This document shows, one piece after another, positions 27,825 to 36,611 of a stretch of 64,000 bases of DNA. The notes beneath the pieces were generated by a model, which worked only from the letters and a program-made list of their open reading frames with translations, was not told the DNA's origin and did not search any database. A program made the position numbers and the translations under genes. How positions within the stretch are numbered: the first letter of the stretch is position 1; each line of letters opens with the position of its first letter. The stretch is from NCBI GenBank assembly GCA_039819885.1, contig JBCBRD010000002.1, positions 1 through 64,000 on the forward strand. Reading direction: 5' to 3'. This stretch comes from JBCBRD01 sp039819885. GTDB lineage: Bacteria > Pseudomonadota > Alphaproteobacteria > Rhizobiales > Hyphomicrobiaceae.

Positions 27825-28886
27825 ATGACCGTCGCTAAGACGCCTGCCCAACACTTTGCCCCGCTTGCCATTGGTGCACCCGAGCCATACCGGACACTGC
27901 CTGTCCAGATCGAGCGGATGATCCACTTCATCCCGCCGCACAACGAGAAAATCAGATCCAAGTTGGGTTCGATCGCAGCAAGCGTCGACGTCATCCTGGG
28001 CAATCTCGAAGACGCAATTCCAATGGACCAAAAAGAAGCCGCGCGTGCGGGCTTCATCTCGATTGCCAAGGAAGTCGACTTCAAGAAAACAGGCACCGGC
28101 CTGTGGACGCGCATCAATTGCCTGAATTCGCCATGGGGTCTGGATGACATCGTCGACGTCGTCGGCGAAGTGGGGAACGCGCTCGACGTGATCATGCTTC
28201 CCAAGGTCGAGGGGCCGTGGGACATCCACTATCTTGATCAATTGTTGGCCCAGCTCGAAGCCAAGCATAAGATCGAAAAACCGATCCTCATTCACGCCAT
28301 TCTGGAAACAGCACAAGGCGTTAAGAACGTCGAAGAAATTGCAGCCGCCTCACCCCGGATGCACGGCATGAGCCTTGGCCCTGCCGACCTCGCAGCCTCC
28401 CGTGGAATGAAGACAACGCGCGTCGGCGGCGGACATCCTGACTACGCTGTCCTGGCAGACCCAGGCGCGGACGCAGACGCTGCACGCGCCGCTTACCAGC
28501 AAGACCTCTGGCACTATACCGTCGGCAAGATGGTGGATGCCTGCCTGAGTTACGGCATCAAACCGTTTTACGGGCCGTTCGGTGATTTCGGAGACCTGGC
28601 AGCCTGCGAAAGCCAGTTTCGCAATTCGTTCCTTCAAGGTTGCATGGGCGCATGGTCGCTACATCCCACGCAAATCACCATCGCCAAGAAGGTTTTCAGC
28701 CCCGATCCAGATGAAGTCGCGTTCGCCAAAAAGATCCTTGAGGCGATGCCAGACGGCACGGGCGCTGTCATGATCGATGGCAAAATGCAAGACGACGCAA
28801 CTTGGAAGCAAGCCAAGGTGATTGTCGACCTTGCCAAACTCGTTGCCGAAAAAGATGCCGACATGGCCAAGGTCTACGGTTTCTGA
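27825..28886 (+). CDS. mcl: Malyl-CoA / beta-methylmalyl-CoA lyase family protein
   Basis: The start is ATG 27825 (MTVAKTPAQHF) with TTGAGGA upstream, giving 353 residues. It belongs to the HpcH/HpaI-citrate lyase beta superfamily, a TIM barrel using Mg2+: VDVILGNLEDAIPMDQKEAAR (metal-binding Glu/Asp), LDVIMLPKVEGPWDIHYLD, HAILETAQGV, SLGPADLAASRGMKTTRVGGGHPDY, and near the end MIDGKMQDDATWKQAKVIVD. These blocks match, as recalled, the Chloroflexus-type trifunctional lyase rather than the shorter Rhodobacter Mcl1. The reaction is reversible cleavage of malyl-CoA or beta-methylmalyl-CoA to acetyl- or propionyl-CoA plus glyoxylate. With pccA/pccB in the window it would link glyoxylate to propionyl-CoA. 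Confidence 0.8.
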   Translation: MTVAKTPAQHFAPLAIGAPEPYRTLPVQIERMIHFIPPHNEKIRSKLGSIAASVDVILGNLEDAIPMDQKEAARAGFISIAKEVDFKKTGTGLWTRINCLNSPWGLDDIVDVVGEVGNALDVIMLPKVEGPWDIHYLDQLLAQLEAKHKIEKPILIHAILETAQGVKNVEEIAAASPRMHGMSLGPADLAASRGMKTTRVGGGHPDYAVLADPGADADAARAAYQQDLWHYTVGKMVDACLSYGIKPFYGPFGDFGDLAACESQFRNSFLQGCMGAWSLHPTQITIAKKVFSPDPDEVAFAKKILEAMPDGTGAVMIDGKMQDDATWKQAKVIVDLAKLVAEKDADMAKVYGF

Positions 28887-29046
28887 TCCCCGATATCGGC
28901 CATCGGTCAAAACGACCGGTGGCCCCATCAGAGCACAGACCTAACCCACCTCCGCAATGCTCCTGCAAACGTCAGTTGACAAGTGCCTCTGGTGTTTCGA
29001 GGATTGAGCGCTTGGGGGCACAGCTTTAACGACGGGTGTTGGCACG

Positions 29047-29370
29047 ATGAAAAATGCAAAATTCACCGTGGGACAGGTGGTCAAACACCGGTTCTATCCC
29101 TTCCGCGGCGTGATCTTTGATGTCGACCCAATCTTCGACAACACCGAGGAATGGTGGCTATCGATCCCTGAGGAGATCCGGCCCAAAAAAGACCAGCCGT
29201 TTTATCATCTGCTCGCTGAGAATGAAGAAACCGAATACGTGGCGTACGTCTCTGAGCAAAACCTGCTTCCTGATGAGACTGGGCAACCGTTGCGGCACCC
29301 ACAGTTAGGCGAGTTATTCGACCAGGACGAGGATGGCGCCTATCGCGCAGTCTTCATGCAGGCGCATTAA
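29047..29370 (+). CDS. hspQ: Heat-shock protein HspQ
   Basis: 107 residues, the family length. The HspQ/YccV-like beta domain fills the protein: FTVGQVVKHRFYPFRGVIFDVDP, WW, QPFYHLLAE, YVAYVSEQNL, then an acidic end. HspQ is a small cytosolic protein known in E. coli as a hemimethylated-DNA-binding protein and a specificity factor of Lon. The upstream spacer has TTGACA at 28976-28981; no clear sigma-32 promoter was found. A shared bidirectional terminator ends it. Confidence 0.9.
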   Translation: MKNAKFTVGQVVKHRFYPFRGVIFDVDPIFDNTEEWWLSIPEEIRPKKDQPFYHLLAENEETEYVAYVSEQNLLPDETGQPLRHPQLGELFDQDEDGAYRAVFMQAH

Positions 29371-29378
29371 CCTCACGC

Positions 29379-29433
29379 CCTGACTTCAACAAACAAACCT
29401 AACTTCACCAAACAAGCCTGACTTCAAACAAAG
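29379..29433. repeat. Three short imperfect tandem repeats
   Basis: Three units of 19, 19 and 17 bases (starting 29379, 29398, 29417), each of the form CCTgACTTCAmcAAACAA, lie between the hspQ stop and its terminator. They are not coding. Confidence 0.7.
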
Positions 29434-29470
29434 AAAGCCCGGTTCAGAGCGATCTGAACCGGGCTTTCTT
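29431..29470. terminator. Bidirectional terminator between hspQ and the IalB-like gene
   Basis: A perfect 18-bp stem (arms 29431-29448 and 29453-29470, core GCCCGGTTCAGA) with a GCGA loop. The arms end in AAGAAA and TTTCTT, so it can stop transcription from both convergent genes. Confidence 0.85.
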
Positions 29471-29488
29471 AAATACGGAGCCTGAAGA

Positions 29489-30265
29489 TTACTTCTTCTT
29501 CTCGGCGTCTGCTTTTGCTTTGTCAGAAGCCGTTTTCTTGAACGCCTTGATGGCTTCTTGCTGACGTTCTCGGATCTTTTGCATCATCTGACCGCGCGCC
29601 TGGGCATATTGCTTCATGTCCAACGCCTTGCCTTCTTTGGCCGCTTTGAAGCCCGTCAAAGGAACTGGCAAAGCAACAGGGCCACCTTCAAAGTTCACAG
29701 CGGCAGCCGTCATAACAGCCCCAGCTTCCAGGCTCTTGATCAATTCCGGTGTTGCAGCCGTTTCAGCGATACAGTTGGTCTCAAGGCAATGAACGAACTG
29801 CAGCTTTGTCCACTTGACCGATTTGGGATCGGCAAACTTCCCGTCCTTCGAGATTTTGTCCCACTCGGACTTGGAATGGAATGCGATCCGAATGCCGGTT
29901 GGGATATTCATCCCCAGCGGCATCCCGACCAGGAATGTCTTCTTGTCTTCACCAGCAACTTCCCGAAGTGCCGCCGTGACCAACGGAATACCTGTCCGCC
30001 CGTCGATTGCCTCGTGCTGCGTCAGGCACATCTTCTTTGCTTCACGCTTGGGCTTGCCGTCTTCACCAACCGTCGGCTTGCCATCTTTCCCGCGCGCAAT
30101 CACTGGAATGTCGCTGCACAACTTGACCCACTTTGCATTGGCATTTGCGGCCGGCTTTTTGTCTTGAGCCAAAGCAGGCTGGGTCACCATAAGCGACGCC
30201 ACAGCGAGTGCCGCACCCATTGCGACCGCCTTGGTCTGCCAAATTACGTTTGTCATATCCGCCAT
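29489..30265 (-). CDS. Invasion-associated locus B (IalB) family protein
   Basis: 258 residues from ATG 30265 (MADMTN); ATG 30256 is also possible. A signal peptide (about 1-35, core VAMGAALAVASLMVTQPALA-QD) sends it to the periplasm. The IalB domain runs about 45-220: WVKLCSDIP, KMCLTQHEAID, LVGMPLGMNIPTGIRIAF and LQFVHCLETNCIAE with two Cys pairs. The C-terminal 40 residues are Lys/Gln/Ala-rich and helical. IalB-like proteins are common in alphaproteobacteria; the name comes from Bartonella, where the gene is linked to erythrocyte invasion, but in free-living species the role is unknown. Confidence 0.82.
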   Translation of the reverse strand: MADMTNVIWQTKAVAMGAALAVASLMVTQPALAQDKKPAANANAKWVKLCSDIPVIARGKDGKPTVGEDGKPKREAKKMCLTQHEAIDGRTGIPLVTAALREVAGEDKKTFLVGMPLGMNIPTGIRIAFHSKSEWDKISKDGKFADPKSVKWTKLQFVHCLETNCIAETAATPELIKSLEAGAVMTAAAVNFEGGPVALPVPLTGFKAAKEGKALDMKQYAQARGQMMQKIRERQQEAIKAFKKTASDKAKADAEKKK

Positions 30266-30610
30266 CGACCTTTTTTGTTTTTGAACCGGCAATCCGGCCC
30301 AACCCCTGATTTGACGTTCGCGCTTGCACAATATCAGCGCTTGATACGCCGTCGCCTGAGGCGCAATAAGGCCGCGAATGAGGCGATCCCGTGACCGCTT
30401 GAAAGCGGTTGTTTGACAACCTGGAGAGGGACGACAAAACGTGGCCCGAGCGCCACGCTCGATTTGAACATGATACAAGCTCGAAGCATGGAGGCCAACG
30501 TGTCCATAAAGCATTGATCGCCGTTAAGCAGCCACTTCTAACTGGCAACTCAGTAGACGAAGCCCGCCCTTCCAGGCGCGGGATCACACCCAGGACGAGT
30601 TCACGTTTTG
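30266..30610. other. Divergent spacer, no gene seen
   Basis: The spacer separates the IalB-like and YejA-like genes. It must hold both promoters. Frames that extend into it from either side have no start signal here. Confidence 0.4.
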
Positions 30611-32527
30611 ATGAAGAATCTCCAGCGTTTCCACACGACACGTATTCAGACAGCGGCAAATGTGCGGCCAAGTCTCCGCTTGATCAGCGTCGTTTCATGC
30701 CTCTGCCTTTTGGTCGCACCGACAAACGCACAGGCGGCAGAACCCAAGACTATCGACACGCCAGTCGAGCAAGCAAAGCCTGAATATGCGGCACGAACAC
30801 ATGCTATCTCGATGCACGGCGAACCAAAGTACGCAAAAGACTTCACCCATTTCTCACACGTGAACCCCAACGCACCGAAAGGCGGCGAGCTCAAACTCGC
30901 TTTGCTGGGATCATTCGACAGCCTAAACCCACTCATCGTGAAGGGCGTCTCTGCCGCTGGGCTGCGCGGCTTCATCTACGAAAGCCTGTTGTCTCGTGGA
31001 CTGGATGAACCCTTCGCCCTCTACAGCGAATTGGCACAGTTCGTCGAAATGCCGGACGATCGAACATCAATCACCTTCCACATCCACCCAAAAGCCGCCT
31101 TTTCAGACGGACATCGCGTCGACGCGGACGATATCCTGTTTTCCTGGGAGACCCTTCGCGACCGCGGTCGCCCAAATCACCGCACGTACTACGCCAAAGT
31201 CACAAAAGCGTTGCGTGTATCCGACCGTGCGGTCCGTTTCGAACTGGGTGATGGTGGCGACCGGGAGCTACCGCTCATTCTCGGGCTGATGCCAATCTTG
31301 CCCGCTCACCTGCTCACGCCCGAAACGTTTGAACAAACGACCCTCAAACCTCCAGTCGGCACGGGCCCCTATACGATCACCAAAGTTGAACCAGGGCGAT
31401 CACTGACCTACTCCCGCATTCCAAACTGGTGGGGCCGTGATTTGCCAGTCAACCGCGGGCGGTTCAATTTCGATACCGTAAAGTATGAATACTTCCGCGA
31501 CGCATCGGCGATGTTCGAGGCCTTCAAGTCGGGCCAGATCGATCTTCGACTCGAAGAGGCACCTGCTCAATGGGCGGAAGGCTACGACATCGCCGCGGTT
31601 CGCGACGGGCAACTGCTAAAGCGTGAATTCCCAATCGGACTTCCAGCTGGAATGACAGCTTTCGCCATGAATGCCAGACGCACGCCCTTTGACGACATCC
31701 GCGTGCGCCAAGCCATGGTCGAACTGTTCGATTTCAATTGGGTCAACCAAAACCTTTTTCACGGGCTATACACGCGGTCTCAAAGCTATTTCGCCCGCTC
31801 TGAACTGTCCTCATATGATCGCCCGGCTGATCCACGTGAAACAATACTGCTAAAACCATTCGCAGAGAACGTTGATCCAACGGTCATGTCCGGCAAATAC
31901 GCGCTCCCCGAAATGGCAGGCGATGGTCGCAACAGAGCCGCATGGCGACGTGCCCTCCAACTCCTGACGCAGGCCGGATACAAACTCGACAAAGGAACGC
32001 TTCGGCACACCAAGACCGGCAAAGCTCTTGCCTTTGAAATGTTGGCGGCGTCGCCCGAACAACAAAGGCTCTTCCTCGCCTTCGCGCGCGACCTTAAACG
32101 CCTCGGCATTCAAGCGAATGTTAGGGTCGTTGATAGTTCGCAGTACCAGTCGCGGCTGACATCTTACGACTACGATATGATCCAAGCTCGTTGGCCGTCG
32201 TCACTGTCACCGGGCAACGAGCAATTGTTCCGTTGGTCATCAAAGCTCGCAGATCGCGATGGAACATTTAACTTCGCTGGCGTGAAGAACCCCGCTGCCG
32301 ACGCCATGATCGCTGAGATGTTGGCAGCCCAAAGCTTGGAAGACTTCCGTTCAGCTGTCCGCGCGTTAGACCGCGTCCTTCTGTCGGGCCATTATGTAAT
32401 CCCACTGTTCCATTTGGAAAAGCAGTGGGTCGCCCATTGGGCCCGGCTGAAGGCCCCCGACGTCACTCCGCTTTTCGGCTATCAGCTCGATGCATGGTGG
32501 GCCGCCGATGCCAAAGCTGCAAATTAG
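30611..32527 (+). CDS. Extracellular solute-binding protein, family 5 (YejA-like)
   Basis: 638 residues. A signal peptide occupies about 1-43 (SVVSCLCLLVAPTNAQA-AE). The SBP family 5 fold follows: HGEPKYAKDFTHFSHVNPNAPKGGEL, which is the YejA-type opening, GLRGFIYESLLSRG, DGHRVDADDILFSWETL, GTGPYTITKVEPG, and FNWVNQNLFHGLYTRSQSYF. Such receptors feed oligopeptides or oligopeptide-like compounds (microcin C in E. coli YejA) to an ABC importer. No YejBEF genes are adjacent, so the partner permease must be elsewhere. The ribosome-binding site is weak and an in-frame TTG lies just before. Confidence 0.88.
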   Translation: MKNLQRFHTTRIQTAANVRPSLRLISVVSCLCLLVAPTNAQAAEPKTIDTPVEQAKPEYAARTHAISMHGEPKYAKDFTHFSHVNPNAPKGGELKLALLGSFDSLNPLIVKGVSAAGLRGFIYESLLSRGLDEPFALYSELAQFVEMPDDRTSITFHIHPKAAFSDGHRVDADDILFSWETLRDRGRPNHRTYYAKVTKALRVSDRAVRFELGDGGDRELPLILGLMPILPAHLLTPETFEQTTLKPPVGTGPYTITKVEPGRSLTYSRIPNWWGRDLPVNRGRFNFDTVKYEYFRDASAMFEAFKSGQIDLRLEEAPAQWAEGYDIAAVRDGQLLKREFPIGLPAGMTAFAMNARRTPFDDIRVRQAMVELFDFNWVNQNLFHGLYTRSQSYFARSELSSYDRPADPRETILLKPFAENVDPTVMSGKYALPEMAGDGRNRAAWRRALQLLTQAGYKLDKGTLRHTKTGKALAFEMLAASPEQQRLFLAFARDLKRLGIQANVRVVDSSQYQSRLTSYDYDMIQARWPSSLSPGNEQLFRWSSKLADRDGTFNFAGVKNPAADAMIAEMLAAQSLEDFRSAVRALDRVLLSGHYVIPLFHLEKQWVAHWARLKAPDVTPLFGYQLDAWWAADAKAAN

Positions 32528-32609
32528 CCCGAAAGAGATCATGCACGCGATTTGCAAACAGCATGAAAGAGACCAAGCCCCATCGCCGTCTCACATGACC
32601 TAGGACCAC

Positions 32610-34208
32610 ATGGAAGACACCTCCACGTCAGCGGGCCACAAGCGAGCCATAAGCGCCAGCCGCTTTGAAGGCTCACCATGCCCCGCCCACTTCAACATCA
32701 CCCGCGACATCATCTCAGAAGCAGCCGCGACGTGCCCTGACAAAATCGCATTGATGGTCGTCACAGGGCCAAACGAAACCGATCCGATCGAGCGTTTCAC
32801 ATACGCGGAGCTGGAAGCGGCGATCCAAGCCCTTGCCTCTCACCTCCTAAAATCAGGAGTGACACGCGGCGATCGCGTGATGATCCGCATGCGCAACACA
32901 CCGACATACGCCTTCACCGTGTTCGCATGTTTTGCCATTGGCGCGATTGCCCTTCCGGTTTCAGATCAACTGACCGATAGCGAGTTGCATATCCTCGCCA
33001 CAGACGCCAAACCATCAACCGTCGTTTTTAGCGCAAGCGTCATGTCGTCAGCCCTACAATCAGCCCCGCATTTGATCGACGCAGAAGAGTTCAGGTCCCT
33101 TTCCACCAAATCAAACCTGGACTTTGACTACGCCAATACAAGCCCAAACGATCCGGCATTGCTCATCTACACCTCCGGTACGACAGCGAGACCAAAGGGC
33201 GTCCTGCATGGCCACCAAATGGCGTGGGGACGCAGACCTATGGCTGAGGGTTGGTATGGTCTGACACCCAACGACCGCCTAATGCACGCCGGTGCATTCA
33301 ACTGGACATTCACTCTCGGCACCGGCCTGATTGACCCGTGGATGGCAGGCGCGACCGCGATCATCAATACCGGTCCGCGTGACCCCGACATTTGGCCCAA
33401 ACTGCTCAAACGCACTGACGCAACACTCTTCGCAGCCGTTCCCGGTCTCATTCGGCAAATCCTGAAATACGCTGGCTCAGCGGTCACTGACCTCCCGTCA
33501 ATTCGCCATGCAATGATCGCTGGCGACACGCCGCCCAACGGCCTGTTCGAGGACTGGCAAATAGCCACCGGGACGCCGCTCTACGAAGCACTCGGAATGA
33601 GCGAGATCTCAACCTACATTTCGTGCGGGCCAAATGTGCCGCGTCGGCCGGGAGCAATCGGCAGGCCTCAAGCCGGTCGCGCAGTTGCGATCCTTCCAGA
33701 AACCGACCCATCCACGAAGCCGCTTCCAACGGGCGAAATAGGACTGCTGGCCGTTCATCGAACAGATCCAGGTCTCATGCTTGGGTATTGGAACCGCAAC
33801 GATGAAGAACGTGAGGTATTTCGGGGCGAATGGTTCATTGGCGGAGACCTCGCCGAGATGGACCAAGACGGCTACATCATTCACCACGGTCGCGATAACG
33901 ATGTCATGAAACCGCTTGGCTATCGCATTGCGCCACAGGAAATCGAGGACGTTCTCGTCGCTCATTCAGGCGTTGCCGAAGCGGCGTGCACCGAGGTGGA
34001 GATCAAGAACGGCGTCCGTGTGATTGCAGCGTTCATCGTGCCAGAACACCCAACTTCGCCACCGTCAGAGGCAGACCTTCTCAAACACGCAAGTGCAAAT
34101 CTTGCAGCTTACAAATGCCCCCGCATCATCCACATCGTTGACACCCTGCCGCGAACCGCCAACGGCAAACTCACCCGATCAAGACTGGCAACACGAGTGA
34201 ATACCTGA
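32610..34208 (+). CDS. AMP-forming acyl-CoA synthetase / ligase
   Basis: 532 residues; AGGA before ATG 32610. ANL-superfamily motifs: P-loop LLIYTSGTTARPKGVLHGH (A3, about 185), ALGMSEISTYIS (A5), ADENYLATION-type GEWFIGGDLAEMDQDGYIIHHGR (A7-A8), and catalytic Lys in LPRTANGKLTRS (A10). The hinge reads HGRDNDVMKPLGYRIAPQEIE, close to the benzoate/acetyl-CoA-ligase type (GRxDDVIK-x-x-GYRI). It converts a carboxylic acid, ATP and CoA to acyl-CoA, AMP and pyrophosphate. Substrate unknown; medium-chain or aromatic acids are plausible. Confidence 0.85.
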   Translation: MEDTSTSAGHKRAISASRFEGSPCPAHFNITRDIISEAAATCPDKIALMVVTGPNETDPIERFTYAELEAAIQALASHLLKSGVTRGDRVMIRMRNTPTYAFTVFACFAIGAIALPVSDQLTDSELHILATDAKPSTVVFSASVMSSALQSAPHLIDAEEFRSLSTKSNLDFDYANTSPNDPALLIYTSGTTARPKGVLHGHQMAWGRRPMAEGWYGLTPNDRLMHAGAFNWTFTLGTGLIDPWMAGATAIINTGPRDPDIWPKLLKRTDATLFAAVPGLIRQILKYAGSAVTDLPSIRHAMIAGDTPPNGLFEDWQIATGTPLYEALGMSEISTYISCGPNVPRRPGAIGRPQAGRAVAILPETDPSTKPLPTGEIGLLAVHRTDPGLMLGYWNRNDEEREVFRGEWFIGGDLAEMDQDGYIIHHGRDNDVMKPLGYRIAPQEIEDVLVAHSGVAEAACTEVEIKNGVRVIAAFIVPEHPTSPPSEADLLKHASANLAAYKCPRIIHIVDTLPRTANGKLTRSRLATRVNT

Positions 34209-34221
34209 ACACCACCTGCAA

Positions 34222-34257
34222 TAAAAAACGGGCCTGTGATTTCTCACAAGCCCGTTT
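34222..34257 (-). terminator. Intrinsic terminator of cspA
   Basis: AAACGGGCcTGTGA / TCACAaGCCCGTTT (one mismatch) with a TTTC loop. On the minus strand six T follow. It lies 34 bases after the cspA stop and may also serve the convergent ligase gene. Confidence 0.8.
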
Positions 34258-34290
34258 GTCTCTCAAACCGCGCCCGAAGGCGCGTGAGAA

Positions 34291-34500
34291 CTACTCAAGC
34301 GAGATCGAGTCGACAGCAATTTTACCGCTGCGCTGATCTTCAGCTGTGTCGAAGGAGACTTTCTGGCCTTCGCGCAGGCCATTGATGCCGGCACGCTCAA
34401 GTGCTGTTGCGTGAACAAAAACGTCCTTTGCGCCGTCATCAGGAGCGATGAAGCCGTAGCCTTTTTGATCGTTGTAGAATTTAACTGTACCTGTTTTCAC
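34291..34500 (-). CDS. cspA: Cold-shock domain protein
   Basis: The open frame runs further upstream, but the start is GTG 34500 with AAAGGA 7 bases before it. This yields 69 residues, the normal length. One cold-shock domain with RNP1 KGYGFI and RNP2 VFVHATAL. Such proteins bind single-stranded RNA and DNA and melt structure in mRNA. The spacer upstream (34501-34845) would contain the long leader usual of csp genes. Which physiological condition induces this copy is not known. Confidence 0.92.
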   Translation of the reverse strand: MKTGTVKFYNDQKGYGFIAPDDGAKDVFVHATALERAGINGLREGQKVSFDTAEDQRSGKIAVDSISLE

Positions 34501-34845
34501 GGATATTTCCTTTGCTGATCCATGCGTGTTCAAGAACAAGCGTTTGCAGGTGCGCGCACCAGTTCTGGTTTGTCGATTTTTGGGGGTTGAACGGTCGCCT
34601 GGAACCTAGCAAGGCGTAGCGGCCAAGTTGTCCGGCCATAATCGATAAGCGGTATGTAGGTGGTGCGGTCGCGATTGGCAAGGATTTCCGCATAAAGATT
34701 GAGGATCTGAGTTCAATTTTCGTGGCGGCAGACCAACTTCGACTAGCATTTTCTTGTGCATTAAGCTCTGGCATACCAACAAACACGCAACCGTAAATCA
34801 ATCAACTGTTGAGCGACACGAGCGTGGAGTTGTGCAGCAACAGCG
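34501..34845. other. cspA leader and spacer
   Basis: 345 bases with no credible gene. The frame of cspA continues open into it but without a start signal better than GTG 34500. It should hold the cspA promoter and 5' leader, which in this family folds into a temperature-responsive structure. Confidence 0.35.
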
Positions 34846-35499
34846 TCAGCCTGCCGCTCCTGCACCCTTTCCAGCAGTCAAAGCGGGGATCATGCCTTGA
34901 ACACCCTCCGCAAGCATACCCATCGCAACCGCTGTCAAAACCATTCCCATAACCCGGGTGACGACGCCCATCCCAGACTTTCCCAATCGAGCGGCGATTG
35001 GCCGTGAGAAGGCGAACAACACCCCGGTCAACGCGGCCAGCGCAATAATTCCGAAACTCAGATCAACCTTCGCCCAGATACTCGGGTGGCGCTCAGCTGC
35101 CACAATGGCCGTCGCAATAGCGCCTGGTCCCGCCACAATCGGGATTGCAAGCGGAACCACGGCGATCTGTGCGCGTTGGCTGTCCTCCGCAGCTTCCGCC
35201 GGAGTTTGTCGGTGGCTGTCATCACTGCGAAGCATCGATAACCCGATCAATAGGACAATAACCCCACCAGCCGCACGGAGTTCGTGGATGTTGATGCCGA
35301 ACAGCTTCAACAAATAGGCCCCAGTCCAAGTTGCAATAATCAAAGTCGCGCTGATGGCCACAGCACAGGTCATCGCGATCCGACGCGCCTCATCAGCACT
35401 CCGGTCTGCTGTCATGCCTGCAAAAATTCCCACGTTCCCAATCGGGTTCATCATGGAAAACAACGCAGCAATGAATGTGATCAGTGTGGTTTCGCTCAT
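34846..35499 (-). CDS. MarC-family integral membrane protein
   Basis: The start is ATG 35499 (MSETTLITFIAALF) with GAGAGA upstream, giving 217 residues. Six membrane helices and the MarC/UPF0056 motifs NPIGNVGIF near the start and AIPIVAGPGAIAT in the middle. The family is an inner-membrane protein once thought to give multiple antibiotic resistance; its transport substrate is unknown. It stands alone, divergent from a response-regulator gene. Confidence 0.85.
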   Translation of the reverse strand: MSETTLITFIAALFSMMNPIGNVGIFAGMTADRSADEARRIAMTCAVAISATLIIATWTGAYLLKLFGINIHELRAAGGVIVLLIGLSMLRSDDSHRQTPAEAAEDSQRAQIAVVPLAIPIVAGPGAIATAIVAAERHPSIWAKVDLSFGIIALAALTGVLFAFSRPIAARLGKSGMGVVTRVMGMVLTAVAMGMLAEGVQGMIPALTAGKGAGAAG

Positions 35500-35704
35500 T
35501 CTCTCAGACTTAGCTGAGTCGCTTTGGCTCACCTCAGCGTGGAGTAGCTTTTCTGGGGACTATGCCCATGAACTGAAAGTCTGTTTGTACAAATTGTGCA
35601 AACGAGTGCCGCAACTCAGCCATCGACAAGGTCGGTGATCAGAACTCTAATTCTTCGACCAAAGTGGGCCAACGGTGACCTCAAGTATTCGAATCGAGGG
35701 CGAT

Positions 35705-36217
35705 GTGAAGCACAAGTCATCCCAACCACAGTCCGAGCAAGACGAAGAGGCCAACCAACCCGAAGCCCGTGATGTTAACCCGCCACCTCGCGCCAATGCC
35801 GAACCGTGGAACCTCCGCGTGCTGGTCTTGGAAGACTCCGGTTCAGACTATTACTGGATCAGTTCGATGCTCACTCGTCTAGATGAGTACGATGTTCGAC
35901 CCGCCCGAGCCATTACCATCGCTGAGGCCGCAGAACTCACCGCAACCCAGGTTTTTGATCTCGCACTCATCGACTACCGATTGCCTGATGGATTTGGAGA
36001 TGCCTTTGTCGCCACTCTTCACATGCACCAACCAAACTGCGCCGCCGTCATGCTGAGTGGCGATAAAATGCCAGAAGTTTCACTGTTTGGGCTAAATGGG
36101 GGAGCGGTGGCCGCGATTGACAAGGACGACTGCAACCCGACACTGATGGAAACCACAATCCGGTTTGCGCTCCGCAATCACGCTAATCAAGAACGGTTAC
36201 GCCAAGCACCGATCTAG
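35705..36217 (+). CDS. Single-domain response regulator (receiver) with disordered N-terminus
   Basis: The start is GTG 35705 with GAGGG 5-7 bases before it (GTG 35675 also in frame), giving 170 residues. A Gln/Glu/Pro-rich 35-residue head precedes a receiver domain: LRVLVLEDSGSDY (acidic pair), LALIDYRLPDG (phosphoacceptor Asp), VMLSGDK (Ser switch), AAIDKDDC (conserved Lys). No output domain follows. It would act as a phosphorelay shuttle or by protein contact. No histidine kinase is adjacent. Confidence 0.8.
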   Translation: MKHKSSQPQSEQDEEANQPEARDVNPPPRANAEPWNLRVLVLEDSGSDYYWISSMLTRLDEYDVRPARAITIAEAAELTATQVFDLALIDYRLPDGFGDAFVATLHMHQPNCAAVMLSGDKMPEVSLFGLNGGAVAAIDKDDCNPTLMETTIRFALRNHANQERLRQAPI

Positions 36218-36330
36218 CAACCACATCACTCCATTATCCATAGCCGCACCCAGGTCGCCCGTTTATCCCATCAAACCGTGATAGACTTCCAGCCCGTCTC
36301 GACAAGCCAGCGTATTGAGGGGAAAACGTC

Positions 36331-36594
36331 ATGCGGCGCGCGGCATTCATCATCCTCTGGATCATTTCCGTCGCGGCAACGGCAGCCGCTACAGGCTTGA
36401 TCCTGGAGCGCAATAACGCAGGCATGCTGTTGGTCTATCTGCCACCTCTCATTGGAGTTGGCGTGCTTTTCGGCCTGTTGAGTTGTTGGCCGGCGTTTTC
36501 ACGCCAAGGTCTCTCTGGGTTGGAAAAAACACTGGCCGCGTTGGCGTTACTGGGCCCCGCCATTCCAGCCGCGATTATGGTGGTCGTCGGGTGA
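36331..36594 (+). CDS. Small membrane protein, unknown
   Basis: 87 residues; GAGGGGA 7-8 bases before ATG 36331. Three hydrophobic helices (about 5-22, 32-52, 67-86). No family motif recognised. It converges with 18 bases between stops on another small membrane protein gene. Confidence 0.5.
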   Translation: MRRAAFIILWIISVAATAAATGLILERNNAGMLLVYLPPLIGVGVLFGLLSCWPAFSRQGLSGLEKTLAALALLGPAIPAAIMVVVG

Positions 36595-36611
36595 GGAACC
36601 TAGCTCCGGCC

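Noticed and set aside
29379..29433. Tandem repeats as a CRISPR remnant
   Set aside because: Units are adjacent with no spacers and no cas genes are present.
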